From contig NZ_CYZX01000006.1 of the NCBI RefSeq assembly GCF_001405015.1, positions 1-64,000 of the forward strand: a stretch of 64,000 bases of DNA, read 5' to 3'. The stretch comes from Clostridium disporicum (GTDB lineage Bacteria; Bacillota; Clostridia; Clostridiales; Clostridiaceae). The stretch's first letter is position 1. Each line of letters opens with the position of its first letter. The position numbers and the translations under genes are program-made. Below the pieces are notes generated by a model, which saw only the letters and a program-made list of their open reading frames with translations, did no database searches and had not been told where the DNA came from. Shown here one piece after another: positions 16,609-24,824 of the stretch.

Positions 16609-17310
16609 ATGGGATTTAATTTAAAGATAAAAAGTATTATAAAATATTTTATAATTATAATTGTATTTATCATACTTGTCGGGATAGTAGTTGCATTAGA
16701 TTTTTTTAATTTATTACCACAACAAAGTTATACAGCGGATGATTTTGATATAGAAACTATATTAAGTGATACTGATTATAACGGAAATGGAATAGATGAT
16801 TATACAGATATAGTTATTGGTGCTAGAATTGATGCTAAAAATAAGCCTAAATATCATAGTGCTTATTATGATGGAGGATATCCACCTAATGAAGAAGGTG
16901 TATGTACTGATGTTATATGGAGAGCATTTAGAAATGCAGGTTATTCTTTAAAAGATATGGTAGATAAAGATATTGAAGAGAATGTTGACTTGTATCCAAG
17001 AGTTGAAGTTACACCTGACAAGAATATAGATTTTAGAAGAGTACCTAACTTAAAGGTGTTTTTTGATAGGTATGCAGAAGCTTTAACTTTAGATCCTTAT
17101 GACATAGAGGAATGGCAACCAGGAGATATAGTTATTTTTGGAGAACAATATGTTCATATAGCTATAATTTCTGATAAGAGAAACAAAGATGGGGTACCAT
17201 ACATAATTCATAATGGAGGACAACCAGTTAGAGAAGAAAATATGCTTGTAAAATACACAATTTGGCAACCAATAACAGGACATTATAGATTTAAAGGGAA
17301 AGTTGATTAG
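16609..17310 (+). CDS. DUF1287 secreted or membrane-anchored protein
   Basis: A 233-aa protein with an N-terminal hydrophobic helix (about 12-35) and an extracellular DUF1287 domain. The conserved blocks are easy to see: EEGVCTDVIWRAFRNAGY, NIDFRRVPNLKVFF, WQPGDIVIFG, HIAIISDKR, IIHNGG and ITGHYRF. The Cys and the two His positions in GVCTDV, VHIA and IHNG resemble an NlpC/P60-like thiol hydrolase arrangement, so a peptidoglycan amidase role is possible but not shown. The start at 16609 is chosen because GGAGGTGG lies just before it; an in-frame ATG at 16594 would place that site inside the gene. Confidence 0.85.
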   Translation: MGFNLKIKSIIKYFIIIIVFIILVGIVVALDFFNLLPQQSYTADDFDIETILSDTDYNGNGIDDYTDIVIGARIDAKNKPKYHSAYYDGGYPPNEEGVCTDVIWRAFRNAGYSLKDMVDKDIEENVDLYPRVEVTPDKNIDFRRVPNLKVFFDRYAEALTLDPYDIEEWQPGDIVIFGEQYVHIAIISDKRNKDGVPYIIHNGGQPVREENMLVKYTIWQPITGHYRFKGKVD

Positions 17311-17489
17311 AATCAAATAGTACAATATTCTTAAATATTTAATGAAACAATAAATCAGGGATAGAGTGAAAATATTAGGTACATTATTTTAGTATTAAAG
17401 TCAAAAAATATTCTAATAATATTTAGTATAAATAATTTTATTTACTTCTTTTATAGTATTTAATTTTAAAGGAGTTTTGGAGGAAAAAA

Positions 17490-18221
17490 ATGAAATTAAA
17501 TGATAATATTTATGTACTAAAATTAAAAGCTACAATGAATCCTAATGAATATATATATCCAGCATTAATAGCTAAGGAGAATAGATTACTTTTAATAGAT
17601 ACTGGAAATCCAGGACAGATTGATGATATAAAAAAAGCTATTGAAGAGGAAGGGCTTTGCTTTCAAGATTTATCAGCAGTAGTTATAACTCATCAAGATA
17701 TAGATCATGTAGGATGTGTTAAGGATATTTTAAAGGAGTTACCAAATGTAAAGGTATTTGCATCTGAAAATGAAGCTAGATATATAAATGGAACTAAAAT
17801 GCCTACTAAAGTAGCAAATTTAGAAAGAAATCTTAACTATTTACCCAATGAAGCTAAAGTTTTATATGAAAAAATGAAAAATTTTTATTCTTGTAATAAA
17901 GTTGAGATAGATGAGATTTTAAATGATGGCGATTTGATTCCAGGATTTAATGAGGTGAGTGTTATTTATACACCAGGCCATACACCAGGTCATTTAAGCT
18001 TATATATAGAGGAGGAAAAAGTATTAATTGCTGGAGATGCATTTATAATTAAGGATGGGAATATAAGAACTACGGATAGTGATTTAAACTTTAATGATGA
18101 AGAATATTATAGCTCTTTAAGGAAATTACATAATTATGATATAAGAGAAGCTATCTGTTATCATGGAGGAATATACAAGAAAAATATAAATAAAGCTATT
18201 GAAGATATAATGAATATATAG
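17490..18221 (+). CDS. Metallo-beta-lactamase fold hydrolase
   Basis: A 243-aa protein of the MBL superfamily. Its dinuclear metal motif is TH-QDIDH (residues about 68-74, the HxxxDH form), with a later His in TPGHTPGHLS, an Asp in IAGDAF and a terminal His in CYHGG. This set fits glyoxalase-II-like or thioesterase/lactonase-like members rather than true beta-lactamases. There is no signal peptide, so it acts in the cytoplasm. GGAGG precedes the start, and a hairpin terminator follows closely. The substrate cannot be predicted. Confidence 0.88.
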   Translation: MKLNDNIYVLKLKATMNPNEYIYPALIAKENRLLLIDTGNPGQIDDIKKAIEEEGLCFQDLSAVVITHQDIDHVGCVKDILKELPNVKVFASENEARYINGTKMPTKVANLERNLNYLPNEAKVLYEKMKNFYSCNKVEIDEILNDGDLIPGFNEVSVIYTPGHTPGHLSLYIEEEKVLIAGDAFIIKDGNIRTTDSDLNFNDEEYYSSLRKLHNYDIREAICYHGGIYKKNINKAIEDIMNI

Positions 18222-18238
18222 TTAAGGGAAAGAAAAGG

Positions 18239-18276
18239 GTTAGAGATTTATATAAAAAAAGCTCTAACTTTTTTTA
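18239..18276 (+). terminator. Terminator of the MBL gene
   Basis: GTTAGAG (18239-18245) pairs with CTCTAAC (18262-18268), followed by a run of seven T. Confidence 0.8.
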
Positions 18277-18373
18277 GTTTAAGCATTATTTATAGATACT
18301 TTGTATAGAATTAAGTAAAAGTGGACAATAATTAAACTGAAGAAAAAAATGTTATATATAAGGAGAAGTATTT

Positions 18374-18514
18374 ATGGATAAGGTTATATGCCCAAAATGT
18401 AATGAAATAGTAACTGAGGGAGCTGGAGTTAAGTCAGAAGGAATAATAACTTGTGAAAAGTGTAAATATCAACTACATTGGGAATGTGATGGAGAAAAGA
18501 CTATTAGCAAATAA
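18374..18514 (+). CDS. Small zinc-finger-like protein
   Basis: This 46-aa protein has two CxxC knuckles, CPKC (residues 6-9) and CEKC (27-30), followed by HWEC (35-38), which could give a zinc site with an extra His/Cys pair. It is too short for a named family. TAAGGAGAAG lies just before the start, and a perfect terminator follows 15 bases after the stop. The compact expression unit and intact knuckles make it a likely real gene. The role is unknown. Confidence 0.7.
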   Translation: MDKVICPKCNEIVTEGAGVKSEGIITCEKCKYQLHWECDGEKTISK

Positions 18515-18526
18515 TATTTTATATAA

Positions 18527-18580
18527 AAATATGCCTTTAGCATGGAGCAAATTATCTATGCTAAAGGCATATTTATTTTA
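18527..18580 (+). terminator. Terminator of the small zinc-finger gene
   Basis: AAATATGCCTTTAGCAT (18527-18543) pairs perfectly with ATGCTAAAGGCATATTT (18558-18574), followed by ATTTTA. Confidence 0.88.
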
Positions 18581-18698
18581 TTAATAAAAAACCTTTGTAG
18601 TGAAGAGATAATTAATATATTAAATTAAGTTTTTTAATTTAATAATAGGAAATATTTGGAACTATACTGAATAATAATACTAAAAAGGGGGCTTGTTA

Positions 18699-19187
18699 AT
18701 GGAATATGCGGATGTTTATAACAAAGATAGAAGAAAGTTAGGAAAAACCGTACTAAAAGGAGATAAGCTTACCCCAGGAGAATATTATTTAGCAGTACAT
18801 GTATGGATTATGAATAGTAAAGAACAGTTTTTGATTCAAAAAAGAGCTAGTACAGTCTTATATAATCCTAATAAGTGGTCTTTAACTAGCGGAGCAGCAA
18901 TAGTAGGTGAAGATAGTTACGGAACATGCATAAGAGAAGTTAATGAAGAGCTTGGGATAGAACCTAATATGGATTGTGCTAAAGTTATGTTCACTCTAGA
19001 GAGAGGTGATAATTTTTGTGATATTTGGTTAGTTCAACAAGATATAAATTTGAATGAATGTGTACTTCAAGTTGAAGAAGTTAGCGAAATTAGATGGGCT
19101 ACCAAAAAAGAAATTTTTAAAATGATAGCAAATGGAGAGTTTGTACCATATCCATATATAAAAAGGTTTTTTGAAAAGATTAGTTAG
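18699..19187 (+). CDS. NUDIX hydrolase, isopentenyl-isomerase-like branch
   Basis: This 162-aa protein contains a complete NUDIX box, GAAIVGE...REVNEELGI (about residues 63-85), which binds Mg2+ for hydrolysis of a nucleoside diphosphate linked to another group. The preceding YYLAVHVWIMNSKEQFLIQKRA segment resembles the branch often annotated as isopentenyl-diphosphate isomerase-like. The start at 18699 follows AAGGGGGC at a normal distance; a TTG two codons earlier is less likely. An ADP-ribosylglycohydrolase lies downstream, so a role with ADP-ribose is a thought, though a large inverted repeat separates the genes. Confidence 0.9.
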   Translation: MEYADVYNKDRRKLGKTVLKGDKLTPGEYYLAVHVWIMNSKEQFLIQKRASTVLYNPNKWSLTSGAAIVGEDSYGTCIREVNEELGIEPNMDCAKVMFTLERGDNFCDIWLVQQDINLNECVLQVEEVSEIRWATKKEIFKMIANGEFVPYPYIKRFFEKIS

Positions 19188-19196
19188 TGCTTATAG

Positions 19197-19281
19197 CAAG
19201 AGAAATATTTACTGATATAAGAAATACTTATCTGGTTATAGAAAGTATTTTCATCTCATTCAAAGCTAAATATTTCTCTTG
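19197..19281. repeat. Nested inverted repeat between the NUDIX and ADP-ribosylglycohydrolase genes
   Basis: A 15-base perfect inverted repeat, CAAGAGAAATATTTA (19197-19211) and TAAATATTTCTCTTG (19267-19281), encloses a second perfect 8-base repeat, AAATACTT (19222-19229) and AAGTATTT (19243-19250). The RNA would fold as a stem with a second hairpin in its loop. There is no long T run after it, so it is not a standard terminator. It could be a processing, stability or regulatory element. Confidence 0.6.
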
Positions 19282-19342
19282 TGAAAAAGCAAATTTAAAT
19301 TATACATATTAAAAACTCTTAATTAATAAGGAGGAAAATCTA

Positions 19343-20386
19343 ATGCGAAAAACTAAGGTATATTATAGAGGATGTTTAGTTGGAGGGGCTATAGGCGATG
19401 CTTTAGGCTGGCCAGTTGAATTTATGTCCTTGGAAGAAATAAAAAGTAAGTATGGAAAAAATGGAATAAATAACATTATTATAGGGAGACGAGGAAGAGC
19501 AGAAATAACAGACGATACACAAATGACGTTATTCACTGCAGAAGGATTATTAAGAGGAGAGACTAGAGGATATAACAAGGGAGTAAGCGATAGTAATAAA
19601 TGTATATATAATGCTTATTTAAGATGGCTATATACACAAGGTGATCCAGCAGATGATGATTTAAATATATATGATGGGTATTTAATTAAGCAAAAAGAAT
19701 TATATGTAAAAAGAGCGCCAGGAATGACTTGTTTGACATCGTTAAGAAATAGAGAGTTAGGAACTATTGATAATCCTGTGAATGATAGCAAAGGGTGTGG
19801 ATGTGTGATGAGAGTAGCTCCAGTGGGACTATTTTATAGACCTAACTTTGCTTTTAATAAAGGCATGGAATGTGCCGCTATAACACATGGTCATATTACA
19901 GGACATCTATCAGCAGGAGCTTTTGCCTATATTATTTCTAGTATAATATCTGGAATGGATATAGTTCACTCTGTGGAAGATGCTTTAATTGAACTTTCTA
20001 AATATTATAATAGTGAAGATGTTATAGATATATTAAAAAAGGCTATTAATTTATCTATAAGTAAAAAGAGTAATGAGATATGTATAAAAGAAATAGGACA
20101 AGGATGGATTGCGGAAGAAGCACTTGCTATAGCAGTTTTTTGCGCGTTGAGATATAAGGATGATTTTGAAGGAGCAATAATAGCTGCGGTTAATCATAGT
20201 GGAGATAGCGACAGTACAGGAGCTATGACAGGAAATATTTTAGGTGCACATCTAGGTTTAAATAAAATTCCTAGAAAATGGACTAGTAAGTTAGAGTTAT
20301 ATGATGTAATAACTAAAGTTGCAGATGATTTATTAACAGGCTATTCTGATGAGGGAGATTGGTGGATGAAATATCCGGGATATTAA
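19343..20386 (+). CDS. ADP-ribosylglycohydrolase (DraG/ARH family)
   Basis: A 347-aa soluble enzyme of the ADP-ribosylglycohydrolase family, which removes ADP-ribose from modified proteins or small molecules using two Mg2+ ions. The motifs are GGAIGDALGWPVEF near the N-terminus, ITDDTQMTLFTAEGLL (metal-binding TDDT) and, near the C-terminus, NHSGDSDSTGAMTGNILGA (metal-binding GDSDSTG). All expected metal ligands are present. The AAGGAGG site eight bases upstream supports this start. No partner ADP-ribosyltransferase is visible nearby. Confidence 0.93.
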   Translation: MRKTKVYYRGCLVGGAIGDALGWPVEFMSLEEIKSKYGKNGINNIIIGRRGRAEITDDTQMTLFTAEGLLRGETRGYNKGVSDSNKCIYNAYLRWLYTQGDPADDDLNIYDGYLIKQKELYVKRAPGMTCLTSLRNRELGTIDNPVNDSKGCGCVMRVAPVGLFYRPNFAFNKGMECAAITHGHITGHLSAGAFAYIISSIISGMDIVHSVEDALIELSKYYNSEDVIDILKKAINLSISKKSNEICIKEIGQGWIAEEALAIAVFCALRYKDDFEGAIIAAVNHSGDSDSTGAMTGNILGAHLGLNKIPRKWTSKLELYDVITKVADDLLTGYSDEGDWWMKYPGY

Positions 20387-20496
20387 AGGATTATAGTTAA
20401 ATCAAATGTAAATGTTATCATCGAAAGAATAAATAGAATAAGGTAGTAAGTGTGATATAATTATGTTAACAAATGAAAGAAGTATAAGGAGAGCGT

Positions 20497-21225
20497 ATGG
20501 GAAAATCAAATGTTAATATAATTAAGAAAGAAAAAAGTATTATAAAAAACTTAGCAAAATGTGCTTGGATAATATATTCAAGTATTGCAGCTATATGTAT
20601 AGCTGCAGTAACAATTATAAATTCTACATGGATATATAAGTTAGTAGTTAAAAAGTATGATTTAACAACTATAACAGGATTAAGTGAACAAGCTTTGATG
20701 ATGGAATATGGAGGATTGATTAATTATCTTCAAAACCCATTTATAGACAAGCTTGAATTTGATAATTTTGTTATGAGTACTTATGGAGAAGTTCATTTTT
20801 ACGAGGTTAAGAAGATATTTATAGCCTTGATGGTAATTATTGCTGTTTTTATAATGGCATTAGCTGGATGGTTCATTTTTAATAAATATAAAAAGGGTTC
20901 GATAAATATTAGAGGATTACTAAGAAATTTTAATAATAGTGCAAACCTATTAATAATATTCTTTATAGGAATAGTAGTTCTTTATTTTATAGATTTTTCG
21001 TGGGCATTTACAATGTTTCACAAGTTATTTTTTAGAAATGACTATTGGATTTTTGATCCAAGGATAGACCCAATTATAATTGCTCTTCCAGAGGAATTAT
21101 TTATGATATGTGGGGGAGCAATTTTAATTTTATTAGTTATTATGATTATAGCTGTTAAATGGGGATATTATAGAAACAGAAATAATATTAAGTCATACTC
21201 AGAAAACAGTGCTATAGAGGTATAA
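20497..21225 (+). CDS. TIGR01906/DUF1461 integral membrane protein
   Basis: This 242-aa protein has four hydrophobic helices (about 22-45, 108-130, 150-175, 208-228). Its conserved extracellular block, FHKLFFRNDYWIFDPRIDPII followed by LPEELF, is the hallmark of the TIGR01906/DUF1461 family. The function of the family is unknown. AAGGAG lies just before the ATG. No operon partner is evident. Confidence 0.8.
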   Translation: MGKSNVNIIKKEKSIIKNLAKCAWIIYSSIAAICIAAVTIINSTWIYKLVVKKYDLTTITGLSEQALMMEYGGLINYLQNPFIDKLEFDNFVMSTYGEVHFYEVKKIFIALMVIIAVFIMALAGWFIFNKYKKGSINIRGLLRNFNNSANLLIIFFIGIVVLYFIDFSWAFTMFHKLFFRNDYWIFDPRIDPIIIALPEELFMICGGAILILLVIMIIAVKWGYYRNRNNIKSYSENSAIEV

Positions 21226-21241
21226 ATAGCATAATACGATT

Positions 21242-21370
21242 ATGAGAGAAAATGGGAATAAAACAATTTATGCAAATTGTAAAAATTATAGTGAGATAAT
21301 GTTCATGTTAAGAACATATTGTTTAGTACCAATAAAAGAGGAGTTAAGTAGCGATAAGATAGAGATTTAA
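21242..21370 (+). CDS. Possible 42-aa peptide
   Basis: An ORF of 42 codons runs from ATG at 21242 to TAA at 21370, with two Cys and the compact, mixed-composition segment MFMLRTYCLVPIKEEL. It has no ribosome binding site, so it may be a relic or chance. It is listed because its composition looks more protein-like than the surrounding intergenic DNA. Confidence 0.22.
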   Translation: MRENGNKTIYANCKNYSEIMFMLRTYCLVPIKEELSSDKIEI

Positions 21371-21462
21371 ATAAGGGGATTTATTTATTATAGGAATAAA
21401 TGTATCAATAGTATTTTATAAGAATATGATGTAATGACAATAAATTTTAATTAGGATTTAAA

Positions 21463-21816
21463 ATGAGTAAAACTAAGTCTGAAGTAAAAAAGATTAGAAA
21501 AAAGATATCATATACCTTAAAGCATGAAAGAGAATCTAAGAATCAACCATCATTTACTAAGGAGGATGCATTACTTATAGCTAGAGCCTTGAAAATTGAT
21601 TTCGCTAAAGAAAAGTTTGATTTAGACGAGTTTACGGCTGGGGTTAATGTTGAACTTGAACATGGAACAAAGTGTCCCGAATGTAATGTAACTAAAAATG
21701 ATCCAATACTTACAGGAAAAATAGCTTTAGCGCATTTGAAGGAGTTCCCGGATTATTACACAAGGTTAAAGAAGTTGGAGGAAGAAGCTACAAAATATTG
21801 GAGTGAAAATGTTTAG
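21463..21816 (+). CDS. DUF5661-family protein
   Basis: The 117-aa protein contains the conserved block FDLDEFTAGVNVELEHG (about residues 54-70) and DPILTGKIALAHLKEFPDYYTRLKKLEEEA, which together define DUF5661. A CPEC pair sits between them, where other members I recall have no CxxC, so a metal site is possible. The first ~35 residues are highly basic. The ribosome binding site is weak (AGGAT). The function of the family is unknown. A terminator follows. Confidence 0.75.
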   Translation: MSKTKSEVKKIRKKISYTLKHERESKNQPSFTKEDALLIARALKIDFAKEKFDLDEFTAGVNVELEHGTKCPECNVTKNDPILTGKIALAHLKEFPDYYTRLKKLEEEATKYWSENV

Positions 21817-21901
21817 TTAATTTCCATGATTTTAGAGGCATAACTAGTAGAGATAAGATTAGTTGAGAAACTACTAGATGAATTTGATAATATAAGACAA
21901 T

Positions 21902-21949
21902 TGCCTTCGGAATAGAGTTATGACACTCTGCCGAAGGCACATTTTTTTA
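21902..21949 (+). terminator. Terminator after the DUF5661 gene
   Basis: TGCCTTCGG (21902-21910) pairs with CCGAAGGCA (21931-21939), with a nested AGAGT/ACTCT inner stem and a run of seven T. It may also block readthrough into the convergent gene ending at 21968. Confidence 0.85.
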
Positions 21950-21967
21950 AAATTAAGTTTTTATTAG

Positions 21968-22390
21968 TTATGCAGTAACGCTAACTATCCAGTCTTTACA
22001 TTGTGGAATTGTGCAAGCTACGTCTTGAGGATCTACCTTTGTTACAAATATTATATCTCTAGTATCTACAGTTGGTCTAAGTTTTTCTAATATTTCATCA
22101 GAATTTAAATCAGATACTACTAAGAAACCGGTAGGGGTAAATTGTGCCCATTTTCCTAGTGTTTCTATTGTACAAACTAAATCATAATCTGGATCCCCTC
22201 CGCATCCACAATCTTCACCGTGTTCGTGGTCTTCTCCACAACCACAGCTATCACTATGTTCGTGATGATGATCTTCTCCACATCCACAGTTATCATTATG
22301 CTCGTGGTGATGCTCATCTCCACATCCACAACTTTCACTATGAGCATGTGTTCTTTGTTGCATAAAATATGTAATTAAATGTACTGCCAT
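21968..22390 (-). CDS. His/Cys-repeat metal-binding protein of unknown family
   Basis: The N-terminal half of this 140-aa protein contains four CGCG units (residues 21-24, 35-38, 49-52, 61-64) spaced 14, 14 and 12 residues apart and separated by His/Glu/Asp-rich linkers such as EDHHHEHSDS. In all, 12 His and 8 Cys fall within residues 15-63, a dense metal-binding region. The C-terminal part (about 70-140) is a compact domain with YDLVCTIETLGKWAQFTPTGFLV and two more Cys (126 and 131). There is no signal peptide. It may store or deliver nickel, zinc or another soft metal. I do not recognise the C-terminal domain. A poor ribosome site (GGGAGTG) is present at the usual distance. Confidence 0.8.
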   Translation of the reverse strand: MAVHLITYFMQQRTHAHSESCGCGDEHHHEHNDNCGCGEDHHHEHSDSCGCGEDHEHGEDCGCGGDPDYDLVCTIETLGKWAQFTPTGFLVVSDLNSDEILEKLRPTVDTRDIIFVTKVDPQDVACTIPQCKDWIVSVTA

Positions 22391-22910
22391 AATAACACTC
22401 CCTTTTTATTTATTTTTTACTTAAGTTCATTTAAGAAATTAGAACTTTAAAGATTTACTTAACTGTATACTATACTACTTGGGATTAAAAAGCAAATAAT
22501 CAAAAATAACGTATATAAGATATATTTATAAATTTTAAATGTAAAGCGATTATAAAGTTGAAAAATAACTATATATGAATTAAATTCGAGATTTTATTTG
22601 CAATTAGATTAAAATTAAATATTTATACAAAAATTAATGGAAGAGACTTAAAGAAGATTCTAGATTGATTTAAAAGTTAAATAATATTTATAAAAGTCAG
22701 CATAGGAATAGTCTATGTTAACTTTTATATTAACGAATAATTAATAAAAATATAGAAAAAAAATCAATAAAAAGTGGTAAAATTTTACAGTAAAGGGTAT
22801 AATAATTATATATAGATATTAAAAGTTACTAAGGGATAAATAAAAATAATCTTGAGAATATATTTATCTCTTGTTAACGTTTAAATGGGTGGTAAAAGGG
22901 AGATGTAGCT
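22391..22910. other. Long AT-rich intergenic region
   Basis: Apart from the promoter region of the His/Cys-repeat gene on the left, this contains a hairpin (AAAAGT-AGCATAG, 22692-22705, with CTATG-TAACTTTT, 22713-22726, followed by ATATTA). There is a TATAAT at about 22799-22804 without a convincing -35 box, then a leader ending in GGGAGATGTAGCT before the small ORF at 22911. No ORF with a ribosome binding site was seen in the rest. Confidence 0.5.
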
Positions 22911-23024
22911 ATGAAAGAAAGAGTAAAAATAATTTTTCAACGTATACTATGGAACCACAAAAAAAGAGTGATGTATAGAAAGCGTAATAAGATAAAGAAT
23001 GAAAAAATAAAAAAAGCTATATAG
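22911..23024 (+). CDS. 37-aa very basic peptide
   Basis: MKERVKIIFQRILWNHKKRV starts a 37-residue peptide in which nearly half of the residues are Lys or Arg. The first half could form an amphipathic helix. GGGAG lies nine bases before the ATG and a perfect UUCG-loop terminator follows the stop by about 100 bases, so it looks like a genuine small expression unit. No family is recognised. It could be a nucleic-acid-binding or membrane-active peptide. Confidence 0.4.
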   Translation: MKERVKIIFQRILWNHKKRVMYRKRNKIKNEKIKKAI

Positions 23025-23122
23025 TAAAAGAATTATTTAAGATACAATATATAAATTTCATATAAACTTTAGTATATTAAAAAATATTATATACATTAGA
23101 GATAGTTAGATAATATAAAAAG

Positions 23123-23146
23123 TAGAGCTTCGGCTCTATTTTTTAT
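23123..23146 (+). terminator. UUCG-loop terminator
   Basis: TAGAGC-TTCG-GCTCTA (23123-23138) followed by a T run. The very stable UUCG tetraloop makes this a clear intrinsic terminator of the small basic peptide gene. Confidence 0.85.
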
Positions 23147-23234
23147 TGTAGTTATATATATGGTGAAATCCTTAGACCCGTGGAATCACAAATATATCAG
23201 CATAGTAATAGTATAGTAGTGAAAATTTTTATTA

Positions 23235-24068
23235 ATGGAGAAATATAAAGTGGGATATTATGTTGGAGTTAGTGGCAATACAAAAATTTATGTAGAGGAC
23301 ATTAATATAGAATGTAAGGACGTTATAGTATTTCTACATGGATGGCCAGGAAACCATAACTTATTTGAATATCAATTTGATTACTTTTCACAAAAGGGAT
23401 ATAGATGTATAGGGTTAGACCAAAGGGGATTTGGAAAATCTGATAAACCATCATATGGGTATGATTATAATACATTGGCTGATGATGTAAAATCCGTTGT
23501 TGATCAGCTTAAGTTGAAAGATTTCACATTAGTGGGACATTCTACTGGGGGAGCTATTGCGATAAGATATATGGCAAGACATAATGGCTGTGGAGTATCA
23601 AAACTTGTATTATGTGCAGCTGCAGCACCTAGTCTTATAAAACGACCTGACTTTCCTTATGGGTTAGATAAATCAGCGGTTGATAATATAATAATGGGAA
23701 CTTATATGGATAGGCCTAAGATGTTAGAAGACTTTGGGAAAAGTTTTTTCTATAGGAAGGTAAGCAGACCGTTTTCAGAATGGTTTTTACAATTAGGTTT
23801 CCAAGCAGCAGGATGGGCTACAGCAGCAGTTGCTCGTACATGGATTAATGAGTGTCTTTTTGAAGATATGAAAGAAATAAATGTTCCTACACTAATCATG
23901 CATGGAATCCACGATAAAGTAATTTTACCTCCACTTGGAGAGGTGCAAAATAAACTTATTAAGAACTCTAAACTAGTAAAGTTTAAGAAAAGTGGACATG
24001 GACTATTTTATGATGAGAAAGATAAATTTAATGAAGAACTGATGGGCTTTGTTGAGAAGGATAATTAA
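23235..24068 (+). CDS. Alpha/beta-fold hydrolase
   Basis: A 277-aa alpha/beta hydrolase with the oxyanion motif HGWPGN (about 35-40), DQRGFGKSDKP, the nucleophile elbow GHSTGG (Ser about 102), an acid residue in HGIHDKV and the catalytic His in KSGHGLF. The pattern fits the haloperoxidase/epoxide-hydrolase/peroxidase-like branch, but the substrate is open. The ATG at 23235 has no ribosome site of its own, while GGAG just inside the frame would serve a GTG at 23250, so the protein may begin five codons later. Confidence 0.9.
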   Translation: MEKYKVGYYVGVSGNTKIYVEDINIECKDVIVFLHGWPGNHNLFEYQFDYFSQKGYRCIGLDQRGFGKSDKPSYGYDYNTLADDVKSVVDQLKLKDFTLVGHSTGGAIAIRYMARHNGCGVSKLVLCAAAAPSLIKRPDFPYGLDKSAVDNIIMGTYMDRPKMLEDFGKSFFYRKVSRPFSEWFLQLGFQAAGWATAAVARTWINECLFEDMKEINVPTLIMHGIHDKVILPPLGEVQNKLIKNSKLVKFKKSGHGLFYDEKDKFNEELMGFVEKDN

Positions 24069-24372
24069 ATTTAATAATTTATTATAATGCAAAATTAAAA
24101 GGACACGGTATTGTGTCCTTTTTTACTCTATGCATTTAGATTATGAAGTTTGCATTAGATGAAATTAAATCATAAGATATTTCTTGAAGCTAGTAGGGGA
24201 TTTTTCAGTAGTTTCAAAACTAAAGGCACATTTACAGGAATTTAATTAATTATTCCAGTCTTTACATATGATTTGCTAATTTGAAATAATACAGATATTA
24301 ACTTATGTTATAACTGTAAATAAAACTATGATATAATATGAAATAACAGTAATAGAAAAAGAGGCGATAATA
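24069..24372. other. Intergenic region before the Rrf2 gene
   Basis: It holds a strong terminator at 24099-24125 and, near its right end, the likely Rrf2 promoter with TATAAT at 24335-24340. The AT-rich sequence around the -10 (ATAACTGTAAATAAAAC and AAATAACAGTAAT) has partial symmetry and could hold the regulator's own operator. No further genes seen. Confidence 0.45.
24099..24125 (+). terminator. Terminator of the alpha/beta hydrolase gene
   Basis: AAGGACAC (24099-24106) pairs with GTGTCCTT (24113-24120), followed by TTTT. Confidence 0.85.
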
Positions 24373-24768
24373 ATGCAACTATCAAAATTTACAGATTATG
24401 CTTTTAGAGTATTAATATATTTAGCAAATAATAGAGATAAACTTTCTACTGTAGAAGAGCTGGCAGTAGAGTTAAATGCATCAGAGCATCATATAAAAAA
24501 AGTAGTTCATAAGCTTGCAAAAACAGATTTTATAATATCTATAAAGGGAAGAACTGGTGGACTTAAGCTGGGACTAGAGCCTGAAGAGATAAATTTAGGA
24601 GATGTTCTTAAGTTAACAGAGGATAATCTTAATCTAATTGAATGTTTCAATAAGCCAGATAGTTGTCCATTTATGGCTCCTGGCTGTAAGCTTAAAGGCA
24701 TATCAGCAGGTGCACTTAATCGATTTATTGATGAATTTTCAAAATATACACTAAAAGATATTTTATAA
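24373..24768 (+). CDS. Rrf2-family Fe-S regulator, NsrR-like
   Basis: A 131-aa winged-helix regulator beginning MQLSKFTDYAFRVLIYLA, the classic Rrf2 opening, with a recognition-helix region (VEELAVELNASEHHIKKVVHKL) and a GRTGGLKL wing. Cys91, Cys98 and Cys105 (C-x6-C-x6-C, in IECFNKPDSCPFMAPGC) are placed like the Fe-S ligands of nitric-oxide sensor NsrR. It therefore probably senses NO or redox state through an Fe-S cluster. Its targets are unknown; no hcp or flavodiiron gene lies beside it. GAGGCG precedes the start. Confidence 0.9.
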   Translation: MQLSKFTDYAFRVLIYLANNRDKLSTVEELAVELNASEHHIKKVVHKLAKTDFIISIKGRTGGLKLGLEPEEINLGDVLKLTEDNLNLIECFNKPDSCPFMAPGCKLKGISAGALNRFIDEFSKYTLKDIL

Positions 24769-24824
24769 AAAATAGTATTAATGGGAATTATAATGATAGA
24801 TATAGCAAAAGGTGAGTGTTTAGT

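Noticed and set aside
22144..22365. Plus-strand ORF of 73 codons opposite the His/Cys-repeat gene
   Set aside because: It is the antisense of the repetitive CGCG/His coding sequence; low-complexity coding DNA gives long antisense frames by chance.
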